DNA of 64,000 nucleotides from Flavobacteriales bacterium. Lineage in GTDB: Bacteria; Bacteroidota; Bacteroidia; Flavobacteriales_E; Vicingaceae. The notes below the pieces were generated by a model, which made no database searches, was not told the DNA's origin, and saw nothing but the letters and a program-made list of their open reading frames with translations. Positions 27,176 through 35,864 of the stretch are shown here, piece after piece (within the stretch, counting starts at the first letter, position 1; every line of letters starts with the position of its first letter). The translations under genes were made by a program, and so were the position numbers. Where the stretch lies: positions 1 through 64,000 of the forward strand of contig JACJZB010000008.1 in NCBI GenBank assembly GCA_020635815.1, written 5' to 3'.

Positions 27176-28294
27176 TTATAGTGCTTTTTTCCAGCATCTT
27201 TTTCTTTTGTGTTGAATGTTTTCGTAGTTTTTCCAGTTTTGTATTACTTTTTGGTTGGTTTCAAAAATACCTGTGGTTTCCATCTCGGTTACGCCGTATT
27301 TTTCCATTACTTCATGTAATTCATAAAATAATACAGCTGTAACTCCTTTAGCTTGGTATTTTGGTAATATTCCGGTTAACATTAAATCAATTACTTTAGG
27401 GTGTTTTAATGCTTTGTTAAGGTAATACCATCCAAAAGGGAATAGACTTCCATTAGCTTTTTGTAGTGCTTCTGAAAGTGAAGGTAAGCCAATTATAAAC
27501 GCAATTAAATTGTCTTCTTCATCAAATACTAATTTAACAAATTCGGGATTTAAAAGCATTAAGTATCTTTTTACATAATAGTCAATCATTTCTTTGTCTA
27601 ATTGAACAACGCTATGTAAATCTTTAAAAGCTTCATTTAAGATCTCAAATAACTGAACGGCATAAGCTTGTAGTTCTGAATTTTTTGTAAAGCTTTTAAC
27701 TGTTAGGTTACTTCTTTTTTTTACAATTTCAGCACCTCTTTTTGCTTTTTCAGGCATGCCTTCTAAAAACAAACGGAACTCTATCCAGTCAATTTCTTTT
27801 TCGTAACCTAACCTAACTAAATGTTCTTGGTAGTAGGGTAGATGGTATTCTGATGCAGCAGACGGTAAATGGTCAAAACCTTCAACTAGCATTCCTTGGT
27901 GGTCTAAGTTTGTAAATCCTAAAGGGCCTTGTACTTCCGCCATTCCTTGTTTGGTAAGCCATTTTTCAGCAGTAGCAAATAATTGATCTACTACTTCTTT
28001 ATCATTAATAAACTCAGCCCTAGAAAAACGACCAACTTTTGTATTGGTTTTCTCGTTGTATTTGTCATTGATAATTCCTCCAATTCTCCCAACACACTTT
28101 CCGTCTTTATAAGCGTTCCAAAATTTTGCTTTACAAAATCTAAAAGCTGGATTGTACTCTACTTTTAAAGCTTTTACTTCATCTTTTTTAATAGGAGGAA
28201 CCCAAAATTTATTGTTTTTGTAAATAGCAAACTGAACGTTTACAAAGTCTTTGTAATCTTTTTCAGTTTTAACTTCTCTAACTTCAATCGTCAT
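27176..28294 (-). CDS. GNAT-fold acetyltransferase-like protein
   Basis: The product has 372 residues, is soluble, and begins MTIEVREVKTEKDYKDFVNV. It contains AKFWNAYKDGKCVGRIGGII, PLGFTNLDHQGMLVEGFDH and, near the end, GVTAVLFYELHEVMEKYGV followed by TNQKVIQNWKNY, which resembles the acetyl-CoA binding and end strands of GNAT enzymes. This family is frequent in Flavobacteria but its substrate is not known; a GTP-cyclohydrolase label sometimes given to it is not supported by any motif here. It lies 19 bases upstream of the C1B peptidase gene on the same strand. Confidence 0.65.
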   Translation of the reverse strand: MTIEVREVKTEKDYKDFVNVQFAIYKNNKFWVPPIKKDEVKALKVEYNPAFRFCKAKFWNAYKDGKCVGRIGGIINDKYNEKTNTKVGRFSRAEFINDKEVVDQLFATAEKWLTKQGMAEVQGPLGFTNLDHQGMLVEGFDHLPSAASEYHLPYYQEHLVRLGYEKEIDWIEFRLFLEGMPEKAKRGAEIVKKRSNLTVKSFTKNSELQAYAVQLFEILNEAFKDLHSVVQLDKEMIDYYVKRYLMLLNPEFVKLVFDEEDNLIAFIIGLPSLSEALQKANGSLFPFGWYYLNKALKHPKVIDLMLTGILPKYQAKGVTAVLFYELHEVMEKYGVTEMETTGIFETNQKVIQNWKNYENIQHKRKRCWKKAL

Positions 28295-28327
28295 TATTAT
28301 AAAAAATAGATAGTCAAATTTAGTGCT

Positions 28328-28807
28328 TTATTTTTCAACTTTGGTTAAAGATGAATTTAAAACCAATTCATGAATTAAATTTTCTAACTCTTTTAATTCT
28401 TTTGGCCCACCAACTCTGTCTAGTATTGATTTTGATTTCCCATCCATATTTACATCCAGAATACAAGATGGAAAATCAGTAACATTGCTATCATACTTGT
28501 CTTTTAGTTCAAAAAAGCTGATAGCTATAATTTTATCTTTTATGTTTTGAACATCATCCGTGGTTATTGTTCCGGTGTGATCGCCAATAAAATCAACGAA
28601 CGATTTACCTTGGAATAGTATATGTCCATCTTCATAAATATCTGCTATGTAGGCAGGACATTTTCCATAACAAGGTGTTTTTTTTATGGAAACAAAAGGA
28701 ATATCTTGTTTTACCTCATCAGTTGGACTTGTTTGATTTGTTTTAGTCTGTTTACAACCAAATAAAGCCAGAGTAAAGGATAGTAATAAAATAAATAGTA
28801 GTCTCAT
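28328..28807 (-). CDS. DUF6438-type lipoprotein
   Basis: The product has 159 residues with a lipobox (LLSFTLALFGCKQ, Cys 18). The mature domain has the conserved KKTPCYGKCPAYIADIYEDG pattern, with a likely disulphide between the two cysteines, typical of the DUF6438 family common in Bacteroidota. Function is unknown. It begins four bases after yidC ends on the same strand, so it is probably read with pyrG-yidC. Confidence 0.7.
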   Translation of the reverse strand: MRLLFILLLSFTLALFGCKQTKTNQTSPTDEVKQDIPFVSIKKTPCYGKCPAYIADIYEDGHILFQGKSFVDFIGDHTGTITTDDVQNIKDKIIAISFFELKDKYDSNVTDFPSCILDVNMDGKSKSILDRVGGPKELKELENLIHELVLNSSLTKVEK

Positions 28808-28811
28808 AATT

Positions 28812-30740
28812 TTATTTTTTCTTACGCTTATCTTGCAATTGTTGTGCCTCTTTCATTTTAGCCTCTAATTTAGCTGCAAATCCTGATTTCTTTTTAGGTT
28901 TTATTTTGTTTAATTGTATTTTAGCCAAAATCTTTTCTTCATCAACAATCCACTTACGAATAACCCACTGTTGTAGAATGGTAATTACATTGGCAACTAG
29001 GTAATAAAAACTTAATCCTGCAGCGTAACTATTAAAGAAAAATAACATCATGATAGGCATTAAGTAAGTCATTATTTTCATCTGACCAGCCATAGGTCCT
29101 TCCATAGCCCCAGCAGTCATCTGACTGTTAGCTTTAGTATAAAATATCATAGAAATTGCCATCAATAAAGTAAATAAACTTACATGGTCGCCATACATTG
29201 GTATGTGAAATGGCAGCTCATAAATAGAATCATAAGTTGATAAATCTTCAGCCCATAAAAAGCTTTTTTGACGCATATCAAAAGTAGCGGGAAAGAAGCG
29301 GAATAAAGCAAAAAGAATAGGCATTTGGATTAGCATTGGAATACACCCGGCCAAAGGATTAACCCCAGTTTGTCGGTACAAGCTCATTGTTGCTTGTTGC
29401 AGTTTCATTTTATCTGTAATTTTTTCTTTCAATGCATCAATCTCGGGTTTTAATACTCTCATTTTAGCACTACTTAAATAAGTTTTCCATGTGATAGGAA
29501 AAAGTAGTAGCTTAATCGTAAAGGTTAATAACAGTATTACTAATCCTATTTGCATTCCAAATGAATTAAAAAACAAGAATACGTTACGGATAATGTATTT
29601 GTTTACTTGTTTAATAACAGGCCATCCAAAATCGATAGAATTTTCTATTCCATAACCAACATTTTTTAAGGTTTCATATTTATTAGGGCCAAAGTAAAAT
29701 TGCATAGCGAAACTTTCAGTCGAACCACCATTATAAGGTATGGTTAAATCTGTTCCCATTCCTTGGACATAGTTTTTTGTTTGACCTTCGGGTAGCTCTA
29801 TGGTTTTAATTTTTGCATCAGTTTTTAAGAATGGTGTTTTAGTAGCAATAATAGTTGTGTTGAAATACTGTTGTTTAAACATAATCCAATCTATGGAAGC
29901 ATCTAGTGTCTGCTCTTCATATTTCATTGGATTGATGTAATCCATTTCACTATTATTATACTGGTAGTAAATTGTGCTGATGTGTTGCTGATTTTTTATT
30001 GTTTTTTCCTGATTTGGAGTAAACATATTCCAATTCATGAATAGGTTAGAATGAGGTGATAACACCTTATCTAAACCAACAGTATTAACATCAAAATCTA
30101 CCACATAAGAATTTCCTTTTAAGGTATATACATATTCGATGTATTCATTTTTTGAATTGCCATATAATTTAAATGAGATACTTTTTTCGTCAGTTCCTGA
30201 AATTGTAAATGCTGTTTCTGAGGTTTCAAAATAAAGGTCTTCAGTGTTTATTTGTCTAATACTGTTTCCTCCTGTGATTCCTGGTATAGTCAATTCTAAA
30301 TTAAATCGAGAAGAATCTTCATTGAACAACATTAACGGAAGTGAATCGTAAGTATGAAAGTCTTTTAATTCTACACTGCTAACACGACCACCTTTATTAG
30401 CGATGGTTACAATTATTTTTTCATTTTCAAGTGTGAAGTGTTGGTCTTCTCCCTTTAATGAATTTGCAAATGGACCATATTGTGTAAATAAAGCAATGTC
30501 TTGTAGAGAATCTTTGGTTGGTGTTAAGCTATCTATTGAAACAATTTCTTCTGGTTGTTGAAAAGGAAGAGTTTTGTCTTCAGTTGCTTTTTCTTGTTCT
30601 ACTTGCTCTGTTTGTTTAGCTAATTCTTTAGCTTTAACTTCTTCTTCAGTTGGCCTTGTTATGTAGCTGAATATTAATAATATAGCACTAATAAGAACTA
30701 ATCCGATTACGGAATTTTTATCTAATCCTTTTTTACTCAT
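28812..30740 (-). CDS. yidC: Membrane protein insertase YidC
   Basis: YidC inserts proteins into the inner membrane with or without SecYEG. The 642-residue protein has the N-terminal anchor (SVIGLVLISAILLIFSYI), a periplasmic beta-supersandwich (about 60-340), and the conserved core with KLLLFPITWKTYLSSAKM (hydrophilic groove Arg/Lys region near residue 420) and LAGCIPMLIQMPILFALFRF. The C-terminus is Lys-rich, as expected for ribosome contact. The gene abuts pyrG: the pyrG stop ends at 30741 and the yidC ATG starts at 30740. Confidence 0.97.
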   Translation of the reverse strand: MSKKGLDKNSVIGLVLISAILLIFSYITRPTEEEVKAKELAKQTEQVEQEKATEDKTLPFQQPEEIVSIDSLTPTKDSLQDIALFTQYGPFANSLKGEDQHFTLENEKIIVTIANKGGRVSSVELKDFHTYDSLPLMLFNEDSSRFNLELTIPGITGGNSIRQINTEDLYFETSETAFTISGTDEKSISFKLYGNSKNEYIEYVYTLKGNSYVVDFDVNTVGLDKVLSPHSNLFMNWNMFTPNQEKTIKNQQHISTIYYQYNNSEMDYINPMKYEEQTLDASIDWIMFKQQYFNTTIIATKTPFLKTDAKIKTIELPEGQTKNYVQGMGTDLTIPYNGGSTESFAMQFYFGPNKYETLKNVGYGIENSIDFGWPVIKQVNKYIIRNVFLFFNSFGMQIGLVILLLTFTIKLLLFPITWKTYLSSAKMRVLKPEIDALKEKITDKMKLQQATMSLYRQTGVNPLAGCIPMLIQMPILFALFRFFPATFDMRQKSFLWAEDLSTYDSIYELPFHIPMYGDHVSLFTLLMAISMIFYTKANSQMTAGAMEGPMAGQMKIMTYLMPIMMLFFFNSYAAGLSFYYLVANVITILQQWVIRKWIVDEEKILAKIQLNKIKPKKKSGFAAKLEAKMKEAQQLQDKRKKK

Positions 30741-32390
30741 CTAGTTGATTTGCTTTTTTAAATTTTCCTCTTTTTTAATTGATTTCCCTGCTAATGTTGT
30801 TGCTTTTACAAAGTCAATAAATAATGGGTGAGGTTCAGTAACTGTACTTTTATATTCTGGGTGAAATTGAACACCAACAAACCAAGGATGGTTAGGTATT
30901 TCAACTATTTCTACTAAATTATTATCAGGATTAATTCCTGTTGCTTTCATTCCTTCTTTTTCGTATTCGCCTAAAAATTTATTGTTAAACTCATAACGGT
31001 GTCTATGACGTTCAGAAATGTTATTATTTTTGTAAGCTTCAAAAGCTTTTGAATCATTTTGAACATTACAAGGATAAGCCCCTAATCTCATGGTACCGCC
31101 TTTTTTGGTAATGTTTCTTTGTTCTTCCATTAAATAAATAACAGGGAAAGGAGTATCTGGATACATTTCTGTAGAGTGTGCATCAGTTAATCCTAACACA
31201 TTTCTACCAAATTCAATAACAGCACATTGCATTCCTAAGCAAATTCCTAAAAAAGGTATTTTATTTTCTCTAGCATATTTAACAGTAGCTACTTTACCTT
31301 CAATACCACGCTCACCAAATCCAGGAGCTACTAAAATGCCATCTAAGTTTCCTAATAATGATTTAGCATTTTTATCATTCACATCTTCAGAATGTAGCCA
31401 AACTAAATTCACATTAATTTGATTAACAGTTCCTGCATGAATAATTGATTCTGTTATGGATTTATATGAATCTTTTAATTCAATATATTTCCCAATAATA
31501 CCAATGTTAACTTCTGTTTTAGGATTTTTAAGTTTGAATAAAAACTGTTTCCAAGCGACTAATTTAGGATCTTCACCATATTCCAATCCTAATTTATCCA
31601 AAACAACCTTATCTAATTCTTCTTCTAACATTAAAAGTGGGACGTCATAAATTGTTTCAGCATCTATAGCTTCAATTACAGCTTTTGGAGCTATATTACA
31701 AAATAGAGCAACTTTCTCTTTTACATCAGCTGGTAATTTATGTTCAGTTCTTAATGCTAAGATATCTGGTTGAACGCCAGATTCTAATAAAGATTTTACA
31801 GAGTGTTGAGTAGGTTTTGTTTTTAACTCTCCAGAAGTAGCTAAAAATGGAACTAAGGTTAAATGTAATACAATACAGTCAAAATCGGGTTCCCATTTTA
31901 ATTGACGAACAGCTTCTATGTAAGGTAATGACTCAATATCACCAACAGTTCCACCAATTTCAGTAATTACGATGTCGTATTTGCCAGTTTCGCCTAGGAG
32001 TTTAATTCTTCTTTTTATTTCGTCAGTAATGTGAGGTATAACTTGAACCGTTTTTCCTAAATAAGCACCTTCACGCTCTTTGTTTATTACATATTGGTAA
32101 ATTCTACCAGTTGTAACATTGTTTGCCTGTGAAGTAGGAACATTTAAAAAACGTTCGTAATGTCCTAAGTCTAAATCTGTTTCAGCACCATCATCAGTAA
32201 CAAAACATTCGCCATGCTCATAAGGGTTAAGAGTACCAGGGTCAACATTAATGTATGGGTCTAGTTTTTGAATGGTTACAGAATAACCTCTAGCTTGTAA
32301 AAGTTTAGCTAACGAAGCCCCAATTATTCCTTTTCCTAATGATGATGTTACTCCTCCCGTTACAAATATGTACTTTGTAGATGCTGACAT
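30741..32390 (-). CDS. pyrG: CTP synthase
   Basis: PyrG makes CTP from UTP using glutamine. The N-terminal synthetase domain (KYIFVTGGVTSSLGKGI, LDPYINVDPGTLNPYEHGE) and the C-terminal glutaminase (FLGICLGMQCAVIEFGRN with Cys nucleophile, HPWFVGVQFHPEY with His) are complete at 549 residues. It is first in the pyrG-yidC-DUF6438 operon. A TACCTTTG box on the minus strand upstream fits its promoter. Confidence 0.97.
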   Translation of the reverse strand: MSASTKYIFVTGGVTSSLGKGIIGASLAKLLQARGYSVTIQKLDPYINVDPGTLNPYEHGECFVTDDGAETDLDLGHYERFLNVPTSQANNVTTGRIYQYVINKEREGAYLGKTVQVIPHITDEIKRRIKLLGETGKYDIVITEIGGTVGDIESLPYIEAVRQLKWEPDFDCIVLHLTLVPFLATSGELKTKPTQHSVKSLLESGVQPDILALRTEHKLPADVKEKVALFCNIAPKAVIEAIDAETIYDVPLLMLEEELDKVVLDKLGLEYGEDPKLVAWKQFLFKLKNPKTEVNIGIIGKYIELKDSYKSITESIIHAGTVNQINVNLVWLHSEDVNDKNAKSLLGNLDGILVAPGFGERGIEGKVATVKYARENKIPFLGICLGMQCAVIEFGRNVLGLTDAHSTEMYPDTPFPVIYLMEEQRNITKKGGTMRLGAYPCNVQNDSKAFEAYKNNNISERHRHRYEFNNKFLGEYEKEGMKATGINPDNNLVEIVEIPNHPWFVGVQFHPEYKSTVTEPHPLFIDFVKATTLAGKSIKKEENLKKQIN

Positions 32391-32420
32391 AAGTTTCTTT
32401 TATACTGAAAAACAAAGCTG

Positions 32421-32428
32421 CAAAGGTA
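32421..32428 (-). promoter_or_regulatory. Putative -7 box for pyrG-yidC operon
   Basis: CAAAGGTA on the plus strand reads TACCTTTG on the minus strand, a match to TAnnTTTG, 31 bases before the pyrG start. No clean TTTG is present at the expected -33 distance. Confidence 0.4.
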
Positions 32429-32507
32429 TAAATATTACTAGTTCTAATAAGTATTAAAACAGTTTTTTTTAGAAAGATTTAAACATTAAAATTGTTAATC
32501 TTTTTAC

Positions 32508-33395
32508 TTATTTAAATTTGTTTACAAAGTAAATACCGATAAGGATGATGATGATGCCAAGAAATTGGATGAAATGAATTGTTTCGCCATCAATAACTCC
32601 CCAAAATATAGCAAAAATTGGTATCATATAAGTAACTGTTGAAGCAAACACCGCTGTGGTATGTTTTACTAACAAGTTGAAGAGCACCAAAGACAAAGCC
32701 GTTCCAAAAATTGACAATATGGCAATGTAAAAAAGAGAATTATAAGCCAAAGGGTTGCTGGTAGTTGTAGCAACAAAATCGGTAGTAAAAAGGTAAATAA
32801 TTATGGGAGGTCCAATAAATAAAAAAGCAAAGGAGGAGACAATTAAAGCACTAACATCTTGTAAGTACTTTTTTATGGTGTTAACACTGATAGCATAGCA
32901 AATAGTAGCTAATACAACATAAATCCCAAAACTGAATTCATCATTTTTGATGTTTAATCCATTAGAACTCAATAGTGTGATGGCACCGATTAAACCAATA
33001 AAAACGCCAATTAATTTTTGTTTGTTGGTGCTAATTTTAAAGACAATTACCCCTAATAAAATAGTAAATAGTGGCACTAGTGAGTTTAACATTCCTGCCA
33101 AAGAGCTAGAAATACCTGTTTCAGCTTTGGTAAACAAAAATGCAGGAATTCCATTGCCGAATAAGCCTACAAAAAAGAAGTATTTTAAATCTTTTTTATG
33201 AACCTTTCTAAGATTTTTAAAAATTAAAGGAAGAAAACAAACAAATGAAATGACTAACCGTAAGGCTGCAACTTCATCGTGAGAGTAGGCAACTAAACCT
33301 CGCTTCATTAAAATGAATGAGCTGCCCCAGATAAATGCTAAGAAAATTAACACTAACCATTGGCCAAGAGGTTTGCTTAAATCGAAAATTTTCAT
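32508..33395 (-). CDS. EamA/DMT-family membrane exporter
   Basis: The product has 295 residues, two EamA repeats and about ten hydrophobic helices. LVLIFLAFIWGSSFILMKRGL and RLVISFVCFLPLIF open the first repeat, and FGIYVVLATICYAISVNTI opens the second. Drug/metabolite transporters of this group usually export small metabolites or amino acids; no substrate can be inferred. ATG 33395 is used, and a TTG at 33413 would add six residues. It is divergent from the HMA gene pair, which might hint at metal export but no metal motif is present. Confidence 0.85.
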   Translation of the reverse strand: MKIFDLSKPLGQWLVLIFLAFIWGSSFILMKRGLVAYSHDEVAALRLVISFVCFLPLIFKNLRKVHKKDLKYFFFVGLFGNGIPAFLFTKAETGISSSLAGMLNSLVPLFTILLGVIVFKISTNKQKLIGVFIGLIGAITLLSSNGLNIKNDEFSFGIYVVLATICYAISVNTIKKYLQDVSALIVSSFAFLFIGPPIIIYLFTTDFVATTTSNPLAYNSLFYIAILSIFGTALSLVLFNLLVKHTTAVFASTVTYMIPIFAIFWGVIDGETIHFIQFLGIIIILIGIYFVNKFK

Positions 33396-33441
33396 TGGTA
33401 ATAATTCGGGCAAATGTAACTTAAATGAAAGTGATTTTTAG

Positions 33442-33449
33442 TATTTTTG
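33442..33449 (+). promoter_or_regulatory. Putative -7 box for the HMA pair
   Basis: TATTTTTG matches TAnnTTTG and lies 13 bases before the ATG at 33463. There is no clear TTTG -33 element. The 5' leader would be only a few bases. Confidence 0.4.
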
Positions 33450-33462
33450 TGTTTTAAATAAA

Positions 33463-33666
33463 ATGAAAATTGAATTAAAAATAGAAGGATTGAGTTGTGG
33501 GCATTGTGTAAATGCTGTTACCACAATATTAAAAGAAACAGAAGGGGTAGAAAGTGCAATAGTTTCACTTCCAGATTCAGCATTTATTGAGTTTGATGAA
33601 AGTAAAGTGTCTGTTGATGACTTAAAAAAAGCAATAAACGATTCAGAAATTTATAAAGCCGTATAA
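33463..33666 (+). CDS. Cytosolic heavy-metal-associated (CopZ-like) protein
   Basis: The product is 67 residues: a single HMA domain of beta-alpha-beta-beta-alpha-beta length with the metal-binding motif GLSCGHCVNAV (CxxC at about 12-15). CopZ-like chaperones carry Cu(I), but the same fold also binds Zn or Hg. It begins the pair with the exported HMA lipoprotein, one base upstream, so metal may be handled in both compartments. No P-type ATPase is in the window. Confidence 0.85.
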   Translation: MKIELKIEGLSCGHCVNAVTTILKETEGVESAIVSLPDSAFIEFDESKVSVDDLKKAINDSEIYKAV

Positions 33667-33667
33667 A

Positions 33668-34153
33668 ATGAAAAACTTAACTAAAATAGCAGGTATTGCA
33701 ATTGTATTATCTTTAACAGCGTGTGGTGGAAATGAAACTTCAACCGAAGTTGCAAGTGAAGAAGTAGAAGTTTTACAAGAAAATGTAGTTGTTGCTGACT
33801 ATAAAATAGAGGGAATGGTTTGTGCTATGGGATGTGCAAAAACTATAGAAGATGAAGTGGCTTCAATAAATGGAGTGACAGTAAGTGATGTTGACTATGA
33901 TTTAGGTAAAGCTCACTTCGAGTTTGATAAAACTCAAACTTCTGAAGCGGATATAAAAGCTAAAATAGCAACAATTGCTGATGGGCAGTATAAGGTAGGT
34001 GAATGGGTTGAAGAAGAAGTTGTAGAGTCTGAAGAAACAGAGACGCTTGATGAGTCATCTGAAGAATCAGAGACTTTAAGTGATAAAGTAGAAGTTTCAT
34101 TCTCTAATTTTGAGGTACCAAACTTATTTACTTTGTTGGTTAAAAGTTTATAA
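33668..34153 (+). CDS. Lipoprotein with HMA-like domain, CxxxC metal site
   Basis: The product has 161 residues with lipoprotein signal IALSL-type core ending LTACGG (Cys 19). A roughly 70-residue HMA-like domain follows (YKIEGMVCAMGCAKTIED to about 115). The metal loop reads GMVCAMGC, spacing the cysteines C-x3-C instead of the classic CxxC. The C-terminal third is strongly acidic (VVESEETETLDESSEESE) and ends in a hydrophobic tail. It is expected in the periplasm or outer membrane. It starts one base after the cytosolic HMA gene and is followed by a strong terminator. Confidence 0.75.
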   Translation: MKNLTKIAGIAIVLSLTACGGNETSTEVASEEVEVLQENVVVADYKIEGMVCAMGCAKTIEDEVASINGVTVSDVDYDLGKAHFEFDKTQTSEADIKAKIATIADGQYKVGEWVEEEVVESEETETLDESSEESETLSDKVEVSFSNFEVPNLFTLLVKSL

Positions 34154-34173
34154 TTAGAAATTTAAGAATAATG

Positions 34174-34203
34174 AAAGCCTCGATTTTATCGGGGCTTTTT
34201 TTG
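34174..34203 (+). terminator. Intrinsic terminator after the HMA operon
   Basis: An 11-bp stem (34174-34184 with 34188-34198, one G-T wobble) and 3-base loop are followed by a T run to 34202. It separates the HMA pair from ctaA, 49 bases further on. Confidence 0.85.
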
Positions 34204-34251
34204 TAGTAGAAATTACATTTCAATTGTTAATTTTGAATTCAAATAATTTTT

Positions 34252-35277
34252 ATGGAAAACAATAAAAATAAATCCGTTATCATTTGGCTTCTTTCGGGGT
34301 GTTTATTAATCTTTCTAATGGTAATTATTGGAGGTATTACTAGACTTACTAATTCTGGTTTATCGATGGTGGATTGGAAGTTGATAATGGGAGCGATACC
34401 ACCCATTGGAGAAGAAGCTTGGCAAAAAACATTTGAACAATACCAACAGTTTCCTGAGTACCAAATGGTAAATTATCATTTTACTTTAGAAGAATTTAAA
34501 TCTATTTTCTTCTGGGAATATTTTCATCGATTATTAGGAAGATTGATTGGTTTGGTGTTTATAATTCCATTTTTATACTTTTTATTAAAGAAGAAATTGT
34601 CTAAAAAATTAACTGTTCAATGCATAATTATTCTAGGAATGGGAGCATTGCAAGGTGCAATAGGTTGGTGGATGGTAAAAAGTGGTTTGGTAAAAGATCC
34701 TGATGTGAGTCATTTTAGATTAGCCATACATTTAATCACAGCATTTTTAACTTTTGCCTACACATTTTGGGTTGCCTTAAACCTTATTTATCCAAGTAAT
34801 TATTCTAATTATGATGGATTGAGAAAAGTTATTTATTTGCTTTTTGGAATAACAGTTTTACAAATTATTTATGGTGCTTTTGTAGCTGGCTTAAATGCAG
34901 GTTTTGTAATTAATACTTGGCCAAAAATGGGTGATGAATGGATAAGTGAGTCTGTTTTTGCTATAGAACCTTTATGGTTAAGTTTGATTGAAGGGCTTGC
35001 TGGAGTTCAATTTGTTCATCGATATATAGCTTATGTTGTAATTGCTATTATAGGATACATTTGGTTTAAAGCTAGAAAAATGGAATTAACCACAATTCAA
35101 AAGCAAGGTGTAAACATTTTACTTGTTGCTGTTTTGTTTCAGTTTGTTTTAGGAGTATTTACGTTGTTATTAGCGGTTCCAGTATGGTTAGGAGTTGCTC
35201 ATCAATTAGGAGCATTTTTATTGCTAACTGCAATTGTTTTTGTGATGAATGCTTTTAAGAAACAAGTTTTAGCTTAG
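34252..35277 (+). CDS. ctaA: Heme A synthase (COX15/CtaA)
   Basis: CtaA oxidises heme O to heme A for cytochrome oxidase. The 341-residue integral membrane protein has about eight hydrophobic helices. Conserved histidines appear in FHRLLGRLIGLVF, FRLAIHLITAF, FVHRYIAYVVIA and VAHQLGAFLLL, arranged in two pseudo-symmetric halves, and GGITRLTNSGLSMVDWK is typical of the first loop. No cytochrome oxidase subunit is nearby. Its last codons overlap the convergent gldD end by four bases, and no hairpin is visible there. Confidence 0.93.
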   Translation: MENNKNKSVIIWLLSGCLLIFLMVIIGGITRLTNSGLSMVDWKLIMGAIPPIGEEAWQKTFEQYQQFPEYQMVNYHFTLEEFKSIFFWEYFHRLLGRLIGLVFIIPFLYFLLKKKLSKKLTVQCIIILGMGALQGAIGWWMVKSGLVKDPDVSHFRLAIHLITAFLTFAYTFWVALNLIYPSNYSNYDGLRKVIYLLFGITVLQIIYGAFVAGLNAGFVINTWPKMGDEWISESVFAIEPLWLSLIEGLAGVQFVHRYIAYVVIAIIGYIWFKARKMELTTIQKQGVNILLVAVLFQFVLGVFTLLLAVPVWLGVAHQLGAFLLLTAIVFVMNAFKKQVLA

Positions 35278-35864
35278 TTTTTCCACTCAAATGTTTCAAA
35301 GATGTGTTCAATATCTTTTTTTATAAAGTCTAAAACAGGCTGTATTGAATCTTGATTTGGAGCATTATTAAAATAAAGAGAACCTCTTAAAAAATGTTGA
35401 GTGCTATCGGTTAAATGAAATTGATATTCAGAAGCGGCATCTCCTTTAATGTCATAAATTAATCCATACATTTTTCTTTCGGGATTACTTATAATCTTTT
35501 GTTCGATATCAATTGCTTTGACTGTGTGTTTAAAAGCAAGCGTTCGAGAATCCTCTAGAAAGGTGTTTAAATCATTGTTTACAGGTTTGTAACTCAAGTA
35601 GATACTAGCATTTAAAGTGCTGAAATTAATATTAAACCAGCAATTATTATTCGGATTTCTTGGGTCTTGTTCAATATTAGCATAATCAGGAACTTCAAAA
35701 GTAAAAGGACACTCTTTAACTACTTGGTGATAGCTTTTTTCTGGTAAATCTATTCTAAAATAACCTTTAGGTTTAGGGGTGTAAACTTCCTCATCACAAG
35801 AAAATAGTAATAATGAGGATATGAATAATATGCTAAGCGTTTTTAACGTCATTGTGATTTTCAT
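35274..35864 (-). CDS. gldD: Gliding motility lipoprotein GldD
   Basis: GldD is a lipoprotein needed for gliding and for T9SS function in Flavobacterium. The 196-residue protein has a lipobox signal (ISSLLLFSCDEE), then PKPKGYFRIDLPEKSYH and NNCWFNINFSTLNASIYLSYKPV, the family core. An alternative ATG at 35852 also gives a functional signal. It overlaps the 3' end of gldE by 20-32 bases and lies last in mutY-ssb-gldE-gldD. Confidence 0.9.
   Translation of the reverse strand: MKITMTLKTLSILFISSLLLFSCDEEVYTPKPKGYFRIDLPEKSYHQVVKECPFTFEVPDYANIEQDPRNPNNNCWFNINFSTLNASIYLSYKPVNNDLNTFLEDSRTLAFKHTVKAIDIEQKIISNPERKMYGLIYDIKGDAASEYQFHLTDSTQHFLRGSLYFNNAPNQDSIQPVLDFIKKDIEHIFETFEWKN

Noticed and set aside
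32470..32505. Hairpin-like AAAGATT...AATCTTT sequence between pyrG and the DMT exporter gene.
   Set aside because: The stem has a two-base bulge, and its T run faces the plus strand, where no gene ends.
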